From the IMG/VR virus record IMGVR_UViG_3300030012_003928, positions 1 through 31,758 of that record: a DNA stretch of 31,758 nucleotides. The stretch is one strand, 5' to 3'. Under the pieces are notes generated by a model, which ran no database searches, had not been told where the DNA came from, and was given only the letters and a program-made list of their open reading frames with translations. Both the position numbers and the translations under genes were made by a program. This stretch comes from a virus. Positions 17,601 to 24,475 of the stretch are shown piece after piece. The stretch's first letter is position 1, and each line of letters opens with the position of its first letter.

Positions 17601-20600
17601 ACATTAAGGCAACCTTTGGTGATGGTGAGGATCTGTCTTTATGGCACAGTGGCAGTCATAGTTATATAAATAATAATGTTGGTGATTTGCTTATTTATAA
17701 CAACACTGACGACGGTGACATTAAATTTTATTCTGATGATGGTTCTGGTGGAGTAACTGAATACTTTCGTTTAGATGGGGGTGACACATACGTTGTCTTT
17801 TCAAGGCATACCAGAAATCTTGATACAATGATTTCAAGTTACGGTGATGCAGATGATTTGCGTATATCACACAATGGAACAAGCAGTGAAATTAACAATT
17901 ATACTGGAAATTTATTTATTCGTAATTATGCAAATGATAGCGATATAATATTTGATTGTGATAATGGCAGTGGCGGAACAACAACATATTTTTTATTAGA
18001 TGGTTCAGCCTCTTCTGGAGATCCCATTACTGTTTTTCCTGATAACAGTAAATTAACTTTTGGCAACGATTATGATTTAAGAATACAACACTCATCTGGA
18101 AACAGTTCTGGCTACATTCAAAACTATACTGGCGATCTTCATATTGAAAACAAGGCAGATGATAAAGACATTATTTTCCAATGTGACGATGGCGCTGGCG
18201 GAACAACTGATTATTTACGTTTAGATGGTAGTGATTCAATAATGAAGGCCCACAAGAAACTTAGGTTTCTTGATAGTGTAAAAGCAACTTTTGGTAATGC
18301 TGATGATCTCCAGATTTACCACGATGGTTCTAATAGTTACATTGACGTTGAGGCAGGAACAGGCGAATTTTATATAAGATCAAACAATTTACGTTTAGCA
18401 AATGAAGACGGCAGTGGGCAATTTATAAACGCAAACAACGGTGGTAATGTAGAACTTTTTTATAATAACTCTAAAAAATTAGAAACAACTTCGGCCGGTG
18501 CAACTGTATCAGGAGATTTAACTGTTACCGGAAATATGTTGCTTTCAGGCGACACGTTTACCGTGGATGTTGGCACGTTAAACGTTGAGGATAAGAATAT
18601 AATTCTTGGCAATGTTTCAAGTCCATCAGACACAACAGCCGACGGCGGTGGTATTACTTTAAAAGGGGCTAGTGATTACACAATAGCCTGGAATAATTCA
18701 ACAGATCGATGGCATTTTAATCAGGGTGTAAATTTTTTAGATGATAATGAAATAACGCTTGGAACAAATGTTGATCTAAAACTATATCACACTTCTGGAA
18801 ATTCTTATGTTGATAATTATACAGGCGATTTATTAATTAGAAACCAGACAAACGACGGAAATGTTTCTTTTATTTGTGACAATGGTTCTGGAGGTATGGC
18901 TGAATACTTCCGTTTAGATGGTGGTGATGTTAGGACTGTATTTAGTAAAGACGTACGCTTGCTTGATAGCGTTGAATTAGGAATTGGTACAAATAAATCA
19001 CTAGGTTTGTCATACAATGGTGCAAACAGTTACATTTCAAATCTATATGGGGATTTGTACATTGACCAACATAATGATAATGGTGACATTCGATTTAATT
19101 GTGATGACGGCTCTGGAGGTTTGGCTGAATATTTCCGTTTAGATGGTGGTAGAACAGACTTAACAGTAAGTAAAAGTTTAAGGTTGCTTGACGGTGTTCA
19201 AATTCAGTTTGGGGATGGCGTTGATATGAACATTATGCACAATGGTGCAAATGGTTTCATTACTAACGCTAAAGGTGATTTAACTATAAAAAGTTCTGAA
19301 GCAGATAAAGATATTATTTTTCAATCTGATGATGGTAGCGGCGGATCAACTCAATACATCAGAATTGATGGTTCAGCAGAATTAACACAATTTGATAAAA
19401 ACACAAAATACGTTGATGGCGTTAAAGTTCTTTTTGGAGATGGAGGCGATCTTAAGATTTTCCATGATGCAAGTAATAGTTACATACAAGATAACGGAAC
19501 AGGCGATTTAATTGTTAACACAAATGCGTTTAGATTAAAATCAGCAAACAATGCCGAAAGCATGATAACTGCTTTTGAAGATGGGGCTGTTAATTTATAC
19601 CATAATGATTCATCTCGTTTAAGCACAACCGTCGATGGAATTTCTATTTCAGGAAATGGCTATATTGATTTACCTGATAACGGACGAGCTAGATTTGGGG
19701 ATAGTTATGACTTAGCTATTTATCATGATGGCTCAAGTTCAGTTATCGAAAATTCAACTGGCCATCTCGACATAAAAAATAATGCCAACGATGCTGACAT
19801 AAGATTTAGATGCGATGACGGCAGCGGTGCAACAGCAACTTATTTTTATCTGGACGGGTCTTTAGCAGGAACTTACCTAAATACAAGATTTCCAGACAAT
19901 AGTAGAATTTTATTTGGTACAGGTGGAGATTTAGAAATTGTTCACGAATCAAATAATTCTTACATTAATAATAAAACTGGAGATTTTTATATATCTAACA
20001 AAGCTGATGATAACGATATAATTTTCCAATGCGATGACGGATCTGGTGGCACAGAAACTTATTTCTTCTTAGATGGTAGTGCTTCTGCTGGCAATCCTTT
20101 TACAGTCTTCCCTGACCTTAGTGAACTCGCTTTTGGAGATAGTAAAGATTTTAGAATTAAACACACAGGCGATACCTACTTAACAAATTACTCAGGTGAT
20201 TTTTACATCCGTCAAACAGTAGCAGATAAAGATATCATTTTTAAAGCCGATGACGGTAGTGGTGGTACAGAAACCTATTTCTTTTTAGATGGATCTTTTT
20301 CATCTGGTAATCCATTCACAGTATTTCCTGACCTTGCTGAATTGGCGTTTGGTGATAGTAAAGATTTAAGGATAAAGCACGATGGAACTAATTCTTATAT
20401 TACAGAATTAAATAACGACTTATATATTATAAATCGTGGTGACGACAAAGACATTATTTTCCAATGTGATGATGGCAGCGGTGGAACAGAAACCTATTTT
20501 TATTTAGATGGATCCATTTCATCTGGTAATCCTTTTACAGTTTTTCCAGATAATTCAATATTACAGTTTGGAACAGATACAGATTTATACCTTTATAGTG

Positions 20601-21505
20601 ATGGTGGTTCTAACAGTTACATAAAGAACAGTAATGGTCATTTGCAACTTATTCAGTACGCAAACGACAAAGATATTATTTTCAAATGTGACGACGGGTC
20701 TGGTGGTGAAGAAACCTACTTCTTTTTAGATGGTAGTTATGGATCTGGAACTTATAACTGGACATGTTTTCCTGATAATTCAATAGCTGCTTTTGGTGAC
20801 GGTAAAGATTTAAGATTATATCACAATGGTACTGATTCTTTTATCAATAACAATACAGGAGATTTAAACATAGTTAATCTTGCCGCTGACAAAGATATTT
20901 TATTTAAAGCTGACGACGGCAGTGGAGGCACAGAAACCTACTTCTTTTTAGATGGCTCTAAATCTACAGGTAATCCATATACAATATTTCCTAATAGTTC
21001 TTTCTTAGGTTTTGGTAATGATGGAAACTTACTCATAAACCACGGTGGTTCTGGTGGGTCTGCAACTATACAAAACAATGGTGGAGATATTAATATTACG
21101 CAGAACACTAATAATGGAGATGTAACCTTTTTCAACGATGATGGCAGCGGTTCGACTGCAATATACCTCTCACTTGACGGAGGCCGTGAAATTGTAAAAC
21201 ACCACCGCGGCGTTGAATATAGTTTAACTAGTGTTAGTAATTCAGATTATACAGTAACAAGTGAAGATTATTGTATAATAATGCACTCTTTGACTGCACA
21301 AAGAACAATTACAATCCCTACAGCACAAAGAAACGCCGGTCGTGTTTTAATTATTAAAGAAAAAGACGGATACGCATCATCTTATAATATAGTAATTGAT
21401 CCACAAAGTTCAGTAACAATAGACGGCAACGCTACTTACACGATTTCAACTAACAAAGGGTCAGTCACTTTGATATCAGACGGCTCAAACTGGTTTGTAA
21501 TCTAA
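14615..21505 (+). CDS. Giant repetitive tail fibre protein
   Basis: 2296 aa, more than a fifth of the genome. The N-terminal 285 residues form a head domain that includes FDVVDQGSSFNGFSKEISL. Residues about 295-390 hold the fibre motif LPLAGGTMSG/LPLAGGTMTG with GSQKITGLADGTASGDAVNK, common in phage fibres. From about 390 to 2190 there are around twenty copies of a 60-75-residue unit (dLxIyHdGtnSyI, then DKDIIFQSDDGSGG and YFRLDG). Three longer inserts carry the GELRLQGTNLRL / YYDNNKKFETSSTGATISG type. The last 90 residues form a different beta domain ending NWFVI. No chaperone or cleavage motif is obvious. It should be a long trimeric beta-structured fibre for host binding. Confidence 0.9.
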   Translation: MAHRFIIDDQTGQLYRDFTGRRLTSAAELLKTERGLAPTIEIYLINVASDTGAVTGQTLTNNKLRVSIGNTSKPPEKGFLKAAFNVTGTLYESPDINIEGLTPSALESAFNTAVYPVYIAGGLNVEQIGEGKYLLTMKKVGNVDGVPTLDLDNAEPPSAVEVTQLKAASPSTKGQWVLSIAQQPVATITPGTFDVVDQGSSFNGFSKEISLNTTGMIAAIARGVRDFELSITHNNHQIHRSDISIHESLDPTSAGSLVITSPTLFTLGSHAVNQTETIALSGGLTYDGATLTAPFLPLAGGTMSGAVAMGSQKITGLADGTASGDAVNKGQLDALVDSAPGALNTLNELAAALGDDANFSTTITNSIATKLPLAGGTMTGNILFGDNVKSIYGTGSDLEIYHDGSNSRIVDTGDGELRLQGTNLRLWSASGENYLTATENGAVSLYYDNNKKFETSSTGATISGNLVMGGGQVKFADGGRARFGDSNDLEIYHNGTDSIIENSIGNIRITNKDDDKDIIFQSDDGSGGTTTYFRLDGSFGGPGYPTTLFPNDSSLRFGNSGNLQIINNGTDSFIQENTGDLYIRQSADDKDIIFQSDDGSGGTTQYLRLDGNLGYTVASKQIRFNDSISAAFGTDNDFGIDHNGVDARIINYTGNIIIANNANDKDIEFQCDDGSGGVETYFLCDGSASSGFPIIRFPDNSMITLGTDNDLYFRHDGTNTYLENNTGDFYIRTNANDKDIIFQSDNGSGGVETYFYLDGSASSGNPITVFPDNSYLQFGSSLDLAIVHNGTNALISNTTGNIKFTNYADDSDIKFECDDGSGGVTEYFRLDGDWGGTQFSQATRHFDGVNAYFGSGGDLQILHDGTNTSIKNHSGNLTFEQNADDKDIVFKCDNGSGGTETYFFLDGSASSGNPITVFPDSSHLTLGTGNDLDLYHDGTDSYIKNEAGTLIISNNVDNADIRLQTSSGSGSAVDYLILDSSQTSIRMKRKTKWDDNIKATFGDGEDLSLWHSGSHSYINNNVGDLLIYNNTDDGDIKFYSDDGSGGVTEYFRLDGGDTYVVFSRHTRNLDTMISSYGDADDLRISHNGTSSEINNYTGNLFIRNYANDSDIIFDCDNGSGGTTTYFLLDGSASSGDPITVFPDNSKLTFGNDYDLRIQHSSGNSSGYIQNYTGDLHIENKADDKDIIFQCDDGAGGTTDYLRLDGSDSIMKAHKKLRFLDSVKATFGNADDLQIYHDGSNSYIDVEAGTGEFYIRSNNLRLANEDGSGQFINANNGGNVELFYNNSKKLETTSAGATVSGDLTVTGNMLLSGDTFTVDVGTLNVEDKNIILGNVSSPSDTTADGGGITLKGASDYTIAWNNSTDRWHFNQGVNFLDDNEITLGTNVDLKLYHTSGNSYVDNYTGDLLIRNQTNDGNVSFICDNGSGGMAEYFRLDGGDVRTVFSKDVRLLDSVELGIGTNKSLGLSYNGANSYISNLYGDLYIDQHNDNGDIRFNCDDGSGGLAEYFRLDGGRTDLTVSKSLRLLDGVQIQFGDGVDMNIMHNGANGFITNAKGDLTIKSSEADKDIIFQSDDGSGGSTQYIRIDGSAELTQFDKNTKYVDGVKVLFGDGGDLKIFHDASNSYIQDNGTGDLIVNTNAFRLKSANNAESMITAFEDGAVNLYHNDSSRLSTTVDGISISGNGYIDLPDNGRARFGDSYDLAIYHDGSSSVIENSTGHLDIKNNANDADIRFRCDDGSGATATYFYLDGSLAGTYLNTRFPDNSRILFGTGGDLEIVHESNNSYINNKTGDFYISNKADDNDIIFQCDDGSGGTETYFFLDGSASAGNPFTVFPDLSELAFGDSKDFRIKHTGDTYLTNYSGDFYIRQTVADKDIIFKADDGSGGTETYFFLDGSFSSGNPFTVFPDLAELAFGDSKDLRIKHDGTNSYITELNNDLYIINRGDDKDIIFQCDDGSGGTETYFYLDGSISSGNPFTVFPDNSILQFGTDTDLYLYSDGGSNSYIKNSNGHLQLIQYANDKDIIFKCDDGSGGEETYFFLDGSYGSGTYNWTCFPDNSIAAFGDGKDLRLYHNGTDSFINNNTGDLNIVNLAADKDILFKADDGSGGTETYFFLDGSKSTGNPYTIFPNSSFLGFGNDGNLLINHGGSGGSATIQNNGGDINITQNTNNGDVTFFNDDGSGSTAIYLSLDGGREIVKHHRGVEYSLTSVSNSDYTVTSEDYCIIMHSLTAQRTITIPTAQRNAGRVLIIKEKDGYASSYNIVIDPQSSVTIDGNATYTISTNKGSVTLISDGSNWFVI
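15790..21190 (+). repeat. Diverged tandem repeat array inside the fibre gene
   Basis: About twenty in-frame units of roughly 200-290 bp. Each ends in a block encoding D-K-D-I-I-F-Q-x-D-D-G-S-G-G-x-x-x-Y-F-x-L-D-G. Units are diverged at DNA level but share short runs around gatgatggtagtggtgg. Neighbouring units near 20000-20950 (GTETYFFLDG type) are the most alike, suggesting recent duplication there. Confidence 0.85.
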
Positions 21506-21554
21506 TAGTAAATATTTATTGCAACTTAATAAGACTTAATAAACATTATTAAAT
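21506..21554 (+). promoter_or_regulatory. Leader of the lysis cassette with control-region element
   Basis: The 49-bp A/T-rich gap contains CTTAATAAGACT at 21525-21536. The same 12 bp occurs in inverted orientation at 23844-23855, within a palindrome before a ribbon-helix-helix gene. A direct repeat ACTTAATA/ACTTAATA is also visible. I infer a promoter or operator; no confident -35/-10 pair is assigned. Confidence 0.4.
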
Positions 21555-21734
21555 ATGAAAAAAGATAATCTAACCGAAAACGAATTTACTGTATTGGCAC
21601 AATTAGTTGATCAGGGGATTCGAGCCAGTGGAATCCAAGTTGCAAACGCCGGTGAGGAGTTTATTTCCGCCATGCGTAAATTTTTTGCCTTAAAGCCACA
21701 GCAAGAAAACAACGAAGAACCAAAAAAGGAATGA
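21555..21734 (+). CDS. 59-residue protein opening the lysis cassette
   Basis: 59 aa (MKKDNLTENEFTVLAQ onward). A short helical protein with two amphipathic helices (NEFTVLAQLVDQGIRASG and VANAGEEFISAMRKFFAL) and a charged C-terminus rich in Glu, Asn and Lys. There is no membrane segment. It overlaps the putative holin gene by ATGA, so the two are translationally coupled. Not recognised; a lysis regulator or antiholin-like partner is conceivable, but no evidence beyond position supports this. Confidence 0.7.
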   Translation: MKKDNLTENEFTVLAQLVDQGIRASGIQVANAGEEFISAMRKFFALKPQQENNEEPKKE

Positions 21735-22093
21735 TCCATAGAAAAGGATTTTTAAAAAAACAACAATATCCGCCAATTATGCAAAGTTTAATTAGATTAG
21801 CCCAAAAATGGAGCCATTCAAAAATTGGATGGTTAACAAACAAAATTGCATTAGCTCTTGCCGGTTGGTTTGGTGCAATTGGTGTTGAATCTGATGACGC
21901 TGCAAAGCAAATTGCAGCCGGCGTTGGCGCGTTCTTAATTGCGTTGCTAGAAATTGGCGTCAAATGGTCTTCAAATAAACTGGTGAAAGGAATCCAAAAA
22001 AAATCTGGATTAAAAATAGATGGATGGCCAGGAGTTAAAACTCGAATTGTTGCCGGACTTGAAAATAAAACTGTGCCTCATCCTATTGATTAA
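21731..22093 (+). CDS. Putative holin-like membrane protein
   Basis: 120 aa from the coupled ATG at 21731. An ATG at 21779 (MQSLIRLAQKW) would give 104 aa and is a fair alternative. Two moderately hydrophobic segments (ALALAGWFGAIGV and QIAAGVGAFLIALLEIGV, about residues 38-80) are separated by an acidic turn (ESDDAAK). A basic tail follows (KWSSNKLVKGIQKKSG). This small two-helix layout next to an endolysin gene fits a class II-like holin. The call rests on topology and neighbourhood. Confidence 0.6.
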   Translation: MIHRKGFLKKQQYPPIMQSLIRLAQKWSHSKIGWLTNKIALALAGWFGAIGVESDDAAKQIAAGVGAFLIALLEIGVKWSSNKLVKGIQKKSGLKIDGWPGVKTRIVAGLENKTVPHPID

Positions 22094-22096
22094 TTT

Positions 22097-22312
22097 ATGA
22101 AAAAACTAGGAATAATATTAGGAGTCATTGGGTTTATGAACGTCGGTTGCGTTTTTAATAATCCTTTATCACAAGAGGTCTCAGAAATTGAGTCTCGCAT
22201 TGTAACCGATCCACGCAGCGGTCTAGGTTTGGAAGTTAATACCAGATCTTTTCGCGTTGGTGGAATTTTGTACGCAAATAAAATTAATGAGGAGCTTGAA
22301 TCCTCAAAGTAA
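22097..22312 (+). CDS. Small putative lipoprotein
   Basis: 71 aa. The N-terminus is a signal peptide with a lipobox-like end: MKKLGIILGVIGFMNVGC, Cys18 preceded by Gly. The -3 residue is Asn rather than Leu, so the lipobox is imperfect. The mature part is about 54 residues, charged and without further membrane segments. Within a lysis cassette a small lipoprotein suggests an outer-membrane spanin subunit, with the membrane-anchored coiled-coil protein at 22879 as the possible inner partner. Usual o-spanins are Pro-rich, which this is not. It may instead be an immunity or superinfection lipoprotein. Confidence 0.55.
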   Translation: MKKLGIILGVIGFMNVGCVFNNPLSQEVSEIESRIVTDPRSGLGLEVNTRSFRVGGILYANKINEELESSK

Positions 22313-22882
22313 ATGACCGCGCTTTTCCCCAATGATCGGCCAACTCTTTTACCTGCAATAATTGATGGAAAAGTTGAGACTGAACTTGGGGAAGGCGCAC
22401 ACAAATATGTTGTTTTAGTTGGTGTTAGAGGATACCGCTTAAATAGCATGGGTCGCGTTGGTAAAAACGATCGCGGTATTTATGACGACGCTTTTTTTAT
22501 CAAATCCCCTCATTGTTTTAGATCGTTTGCCGGCAATACAGATCCGACTAGTTTTCGCAAAGGTGAAGGCACAGGCAAAAAAAAAGGCATGGCCGTTTTA
22601 AACAAGGGTGTTTGGAATTATAAACCGGGACTGCATCGCGGAAAATACAAAGCCTTTAGACAAGCAGGGGAAGTAATTGTCACTCGCGACGGAGATCCGC
22701 CGTATGAAGACGAAGGATATTTTGGCATTAATATTCATTCTGGTGGTTGGGAAACAACAAGTTCAGCCGGTTGCCAAACAGTGCCGCCAGATCAATGGAC
22801 GGCTTTTAGAACAACGCTTGAATTTGAATTGAAAAACAACAATCAAAAAGTCTTTAAATATTTACTGTTTGATCAATCATGA
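22313..22882 (+). CDS. Putative endolysin with H...S-x-G-C motif
   Basis: 189 aa. The C-terminal half contains FGINIHSGG followed by TTSSAGCQTVPPDQW. This His then Ser-x-Gly-Cys arrangement recalls YkuD-type L,D-transpeptidase/carboxypeptidase active sites (His, Ser/Thr-His-Gly-Cys), although the His-Cys spacing here is shorter and Ala replaces the second His. An earlier segment (GVWNYKPGLHRGKYKAFRQAG) fits peptidoglycan-modifying enzymes encoded by phages. There is no signal peptide, so export would need the holin. Flanked by the lipoprotein (stop TAA directly followed by ATG) and overlapping the next gene by ATGA. Peptidoglycan cleavage is inferred; the exact bond is unknown. Confidence 0.6.
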   Translation: MTALFPNDRPTLLPAIIDGKVETELGEGAHKYVVLVGVRGYRLNSMGRVGKNDRGIYDDAFFIKSPHCFRSFAGNTDPTSFRKGEGTGKKKGMAVLNKGVWNYKPGLHRGKYKAFRQAGEVIVTRDGDPPYEDEGYFGINIHSGGWETTSSAGCQTVPPDQWTAFRTTLEFELKNNNQKVFKYLLFDQS

Positions 22883-23199
22883 CATGCGACGTTGAAGGAT
22901 CTGGTAATGTGGTAAAGCTGCCAAAATGGTTTGTAATTACAATACTATCTGGAGCCGTTAGTTTTGCCGGATTTGCTATTTCTGTAATTACTAACGAAGC
23001 TAAAGAAGAGGCGCAACTTGTTGATCACGATAAAACCATTTTATTAAACGAGTCAAAAATTGATACTAATTCAAAAACCATATCCGAAATAAAAACAGAT
23101 ATTGCGGTTATACGAGTACAGCAAAGTGCAAACGACAAAGCATTGGAACGAATTGAAGTAAAACAATCCGCAATCTTAGACGCTTTAAAAGAAAACTAA
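22879..23199 (+). CDS. Membrane-anchored coiled-coil protein (spanin- or XhlA-like)
   Basis: 106 aa. One membrane segment (about residues 15-38, WFVITILSGAVSFAGFAISVI) is followed by a heptad-patterned helix rich in Asp, Lys and Ile to the C-terminus. This topology matches inner-membrane spanins and the XhlA-type proteins that accompany endolysins. It starts at an ATGA overlap with the endolysin. Its TAA overlaps the stop codon of the convergent repressor-like gene by two bases, so no terminator separates the two operons. Confidence 0.65.
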   Translation: MTCDVEGSGNVVKLPKWFVITILSGAVSFAGFAISVITNEAKEEAQLVDHDKTILLNESKIDTNSKTISEIKTDIAVIRVQQSANDKALERIEVKQSAILDALKEN

Positions 23200-23381
23200 C
23201 CTTGTTTTTTTACAGGTTTAGAAAAATAAGTTTTTGATTCAATATATTCACGCAAAGCAGCGCGACAATATTCGCTCCTACTCATTCCAGATTTTTCAGC
23301 TAATTTTTCAAGCAACGCTTTTTCTTTATCTGTAAGTGTAACGGAAACATTTTGTTTACCTGCACCAATTCCTTTAGTCAT
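23196..23381 (-). CDS. CopG/ribbon-helix-helix repressor-like protein
   Basis: 61 aa on the minus strand. NVSVTLTDKEKALLEKLAEKSGMSRSEYCRAALREYI is a canonical ribbon-helix-helix: a beta strand, helix A, the SGMSRSEYCR turn and helix B. Short basic tails flank it. Such proteins dimerise and bind short palindromes. TATAAC-N5-GTTATA begins three bases upstream of its start codon, so autorepression is likely. It is the only minus-strand gene in the left four fifths of the genome and is divergent from two further RHH genes, the usual position of a lysogeny repressor. Confidence 0.8.
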   Translation of the reverse strand: MTKGIGAGKQNVSVTLTDKEKALLEKLAEKSGMSRSEYCRAALREYIESKTYFSKPVKKQG

Positions 23382-23383
23382 AA

Positions 23384-23419
23384 TATAACGTGGGGTTATA
23401 ATAATATGTAATCATATTA
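23384..23419. promoter_or_regulatory. Operator pair upstream of the CopG-like gene
   Basis: Two perfect dyads: TATAAC-GTGGG-GTTATA at 23384-23400 and TAATATG-TAAT-CATATTA at 23402-23419. They sit directly before the minus-strand start codon and would overlap its promoter. Confidence 0.55.
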
Positions 23420-23473
23420 ATCACATATTGTCACAATTATTAAGATATGCAAAGATTTATTAAGTTTTATTAA

Positions 23474-23499
23474 AAAATACTTGGATGTAAAAGTATTTT
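23474..23499. promoter_or_regulatory. Palindrome AAAATACTT-N8-AAGTATTTT
   Basis: Nine perfect pairs around an 8-base centre, in the 166-bp gap between the divergent RHH genes. TTGGAT (23481-23486), 17 bases, then TAAAAA (23504-23509) could be a rightward promoter overlapped by this palindrome. It could also fold as a weak hairpin in RNA. Confidence 0.45.
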
Positions 23500-23547
23500 A
23501 ATGTAAAAATGCAATTTAGTTGCTTTTAAACTTATTTTTTTATTGTC

Positions 23548-23721
23548 ATGTCTCTGAATAAAAGATTTCGTTATTTGTTTAAATTGTGCAGTTTTGAGCA
23601 TTGTTTTTTAAAGAAATGGGCTAAAGATAAAGGCATTTCTGTTGATCATTTGATAGGAAAAATTATTCGACGCAAAATACGATTGGAAGAAAAAAACGAA
23701 CAGCAACAAAAGCAAGGTTAA
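23548..23721 (+). CDS. Second RHH-like small protein
   Basis: 57 aa. After a basic N-terminus, the stretch FLKKWAKDKGISVDHLIGKIIRRKIRLEE matches the helix A - turn - helix B half of a ribbon-helix-helix protein, with GISVDHLI at the turn. The preceding strand (RYLFKLCSFEH) is less regular and contains two Cys. The C-terminus is a Gln/Lys tail. It is the first rightward gene opposite the CopG-like gene. It may be a Cro-like counterpart, but the sequence does not say which protein represses which promoter. Confidence 0.6.
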   Translation: MSLNKRFRYLFKLCSFEHCFLKKWAKDKGISVDHLIGKIIRRKIRLEEKNEQQQKQG

Positions 23722-23884
23722 TTGTTGTTATGTTATAAAATGCAAAAGTTTGCAAATTGCATTTAAATTTTTTTTATAACAAAAGCTGTTAAAACTAACA
23801 GACTTATAAAAATGTCTAACAAAAGATTAAAGTTTTTTGTTGTAGTCTTATTAAGACTTAATATATGTTAAGAATACTTAACTA
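23722..23884. promoter_or_regulatory. Palindrome-rich control gap between RHH genes
   Basis: In 163 bp there are several dyads: GTTATA at 23732-23737 facing TATAAC at 23775-23780; CTGTTA-AAAC-TAACAG at 23786-23801; AGTCTTA-T-TAAGACT at 23844-23858; GTTAAG-AATA-CTTAAC at 23867-23882, ending two bases before the next ATG. GTTATA/TATAAC repeats the half-site of the CopG operator. The gap is A/T-rich and probably carries a promoter for the gene at 23885. Confidence 0.55.
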
Positions 23885-24034
23885 ATGAAAACAAAAACGA
23901 TTATCGTAAAATTAGACGAGGAGACTCACCGCATTTTAAAAAGCGAAGCTGTTTTAGCTGCACAAAAACTTCCAGATTTTGCAAGTGCGGTTATTAAGCA
24001 AGCTCTAGTTAATAACAAAGTCTTTAACAAATAA
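23885..24034 (+). CDS. Third RHH protein (Arc-like)
   Basis: 49 aa, about the size of P22 Arc (53 aa). KTIIVKLDEETHRILKSEA gives the beta strand and helix A; KLPDFASAVIKQALVNN gives the turn and helix B. The protein is essentially the fold alone. Two palindromes lie directly upstream (23844-23858 and 23867-23882), consistent with autoregulation. The arm of the first is shared, inverted, with the leader of the lysis cassette at 21525-21536, so this protein may also act there. It precedes the early/replication genes but is separated from them by a GC-rich hairpin. Confidence 0.7.
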   Translation: MKTKTIIVKLDEETHRILKSEAVLAAQKLPDFASAVIKQALVNNKVFNK

Positions 24035-24063
24035 TTTCACCTCGAATTGTCATGGAGTGAAAC

Positions 24064-24097
24064 GACTGCGCCAGGTCTGTGGGGGGCCGGCGCGGTC
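24064..24097 (+). ncRNA. Strong GC-rich hairpin before the early genes
   Basis: GACTGCGCC (24064-24072) pairs with GGCGCGGTC (24089-24097) through nine pairs including one G-U. Inside, GGTC pairs with GGCC, leaving a UGUGGGG loop. It is the most GC-rich short stretch in this region. ACTTAATTTT follows, a poor U-tract. It could be an attenuator or antiterminator-responsive terminator, or a small structured RNA. No start codon lies within it. Confidence 0.5.
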
Positions 24098-24121
24098 ACT
24101 TAATTTTAAACAAGTAAAAAT

Positions 24122-24475
24122 ATGAGACACATTAACAATCAATTTCGCAAACATCGACTTGGTGAATTACGTTGCTTAAAAAATGTAAGGCACACAAAAA
24201 AAGCCATATTTGTTACCAGTATTACGGCCATAGTTTTTTGCTGCTATGGCATGTTATTGGCGGCCATAAGTTTTGTGGCATTGTCATTTGCAGGACTTGC
24301 TTTAATGGCGAGGCTTTATCATTCCGCGGAGCAACATTGGGTTGCGATTACAAATTTAAGAAGACATTTACGCGAAATCAGAGCGGAGGAAGAGAATAGA
24401 GCGTTGGGAGAATCGACGACAAGGCTCGACAGTATGCCTCTTGTGAACACTCTTCCGCCGCTCACTAACGCGTGA
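24122..24475 (+). CDS. Small membrane protein, early region
   Basis: 117 aa. A basic N-terminus (about 28 residues, KHRLGELRCLKNVRHTKKA) is followed by a hydrophobic block (about 29-65, IFVTSITAIVFCCYGMLLAA then FVALSFAGLALMA), long enough for two membrane passes. The C-terminus is charged and helical. It is the first gene after the control region and the hairpin. Phage early membrane proteins often act in superinfection exclusion, but nothing here proves that. It overlaps the next gene by four bases (GTGA). No Shine-Dalgarno; the leader is A-rich. Confidence 0.6.
   Translation: MRHINNQFRKHRLGELRCLKNVRHTKKAIFVTSITAIVFCCYGMLLAAISFVALSFAGLALMARLYHSAEQHWVAITNLRRHLREIRAEEENRALGESTTRLDSMPLVNTLPPLTNA

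Noticed and set aside
18817-21135. Several minus-strand ORFs within the fibre gene
   Set aside because: They are antisense shadows of the repeats, have no start signals, and their products are low-complexity mirror images of the repeat.
15790-21190. CRISPR-like repeat array
   Set aside because: Periodicity is 200 bp or more, repeats are diverged and in frame, and they encode a fibre protein. No short identical repeats with unique spacers are present anywhere in the window.
23474-23499. Rho-independent terminator for the CopG-like transcript
   Set aside because: The stem is A/T-only apart from one pair, and it lies upstream of the CopG-like gene rather than behind it; an operator reading is better.
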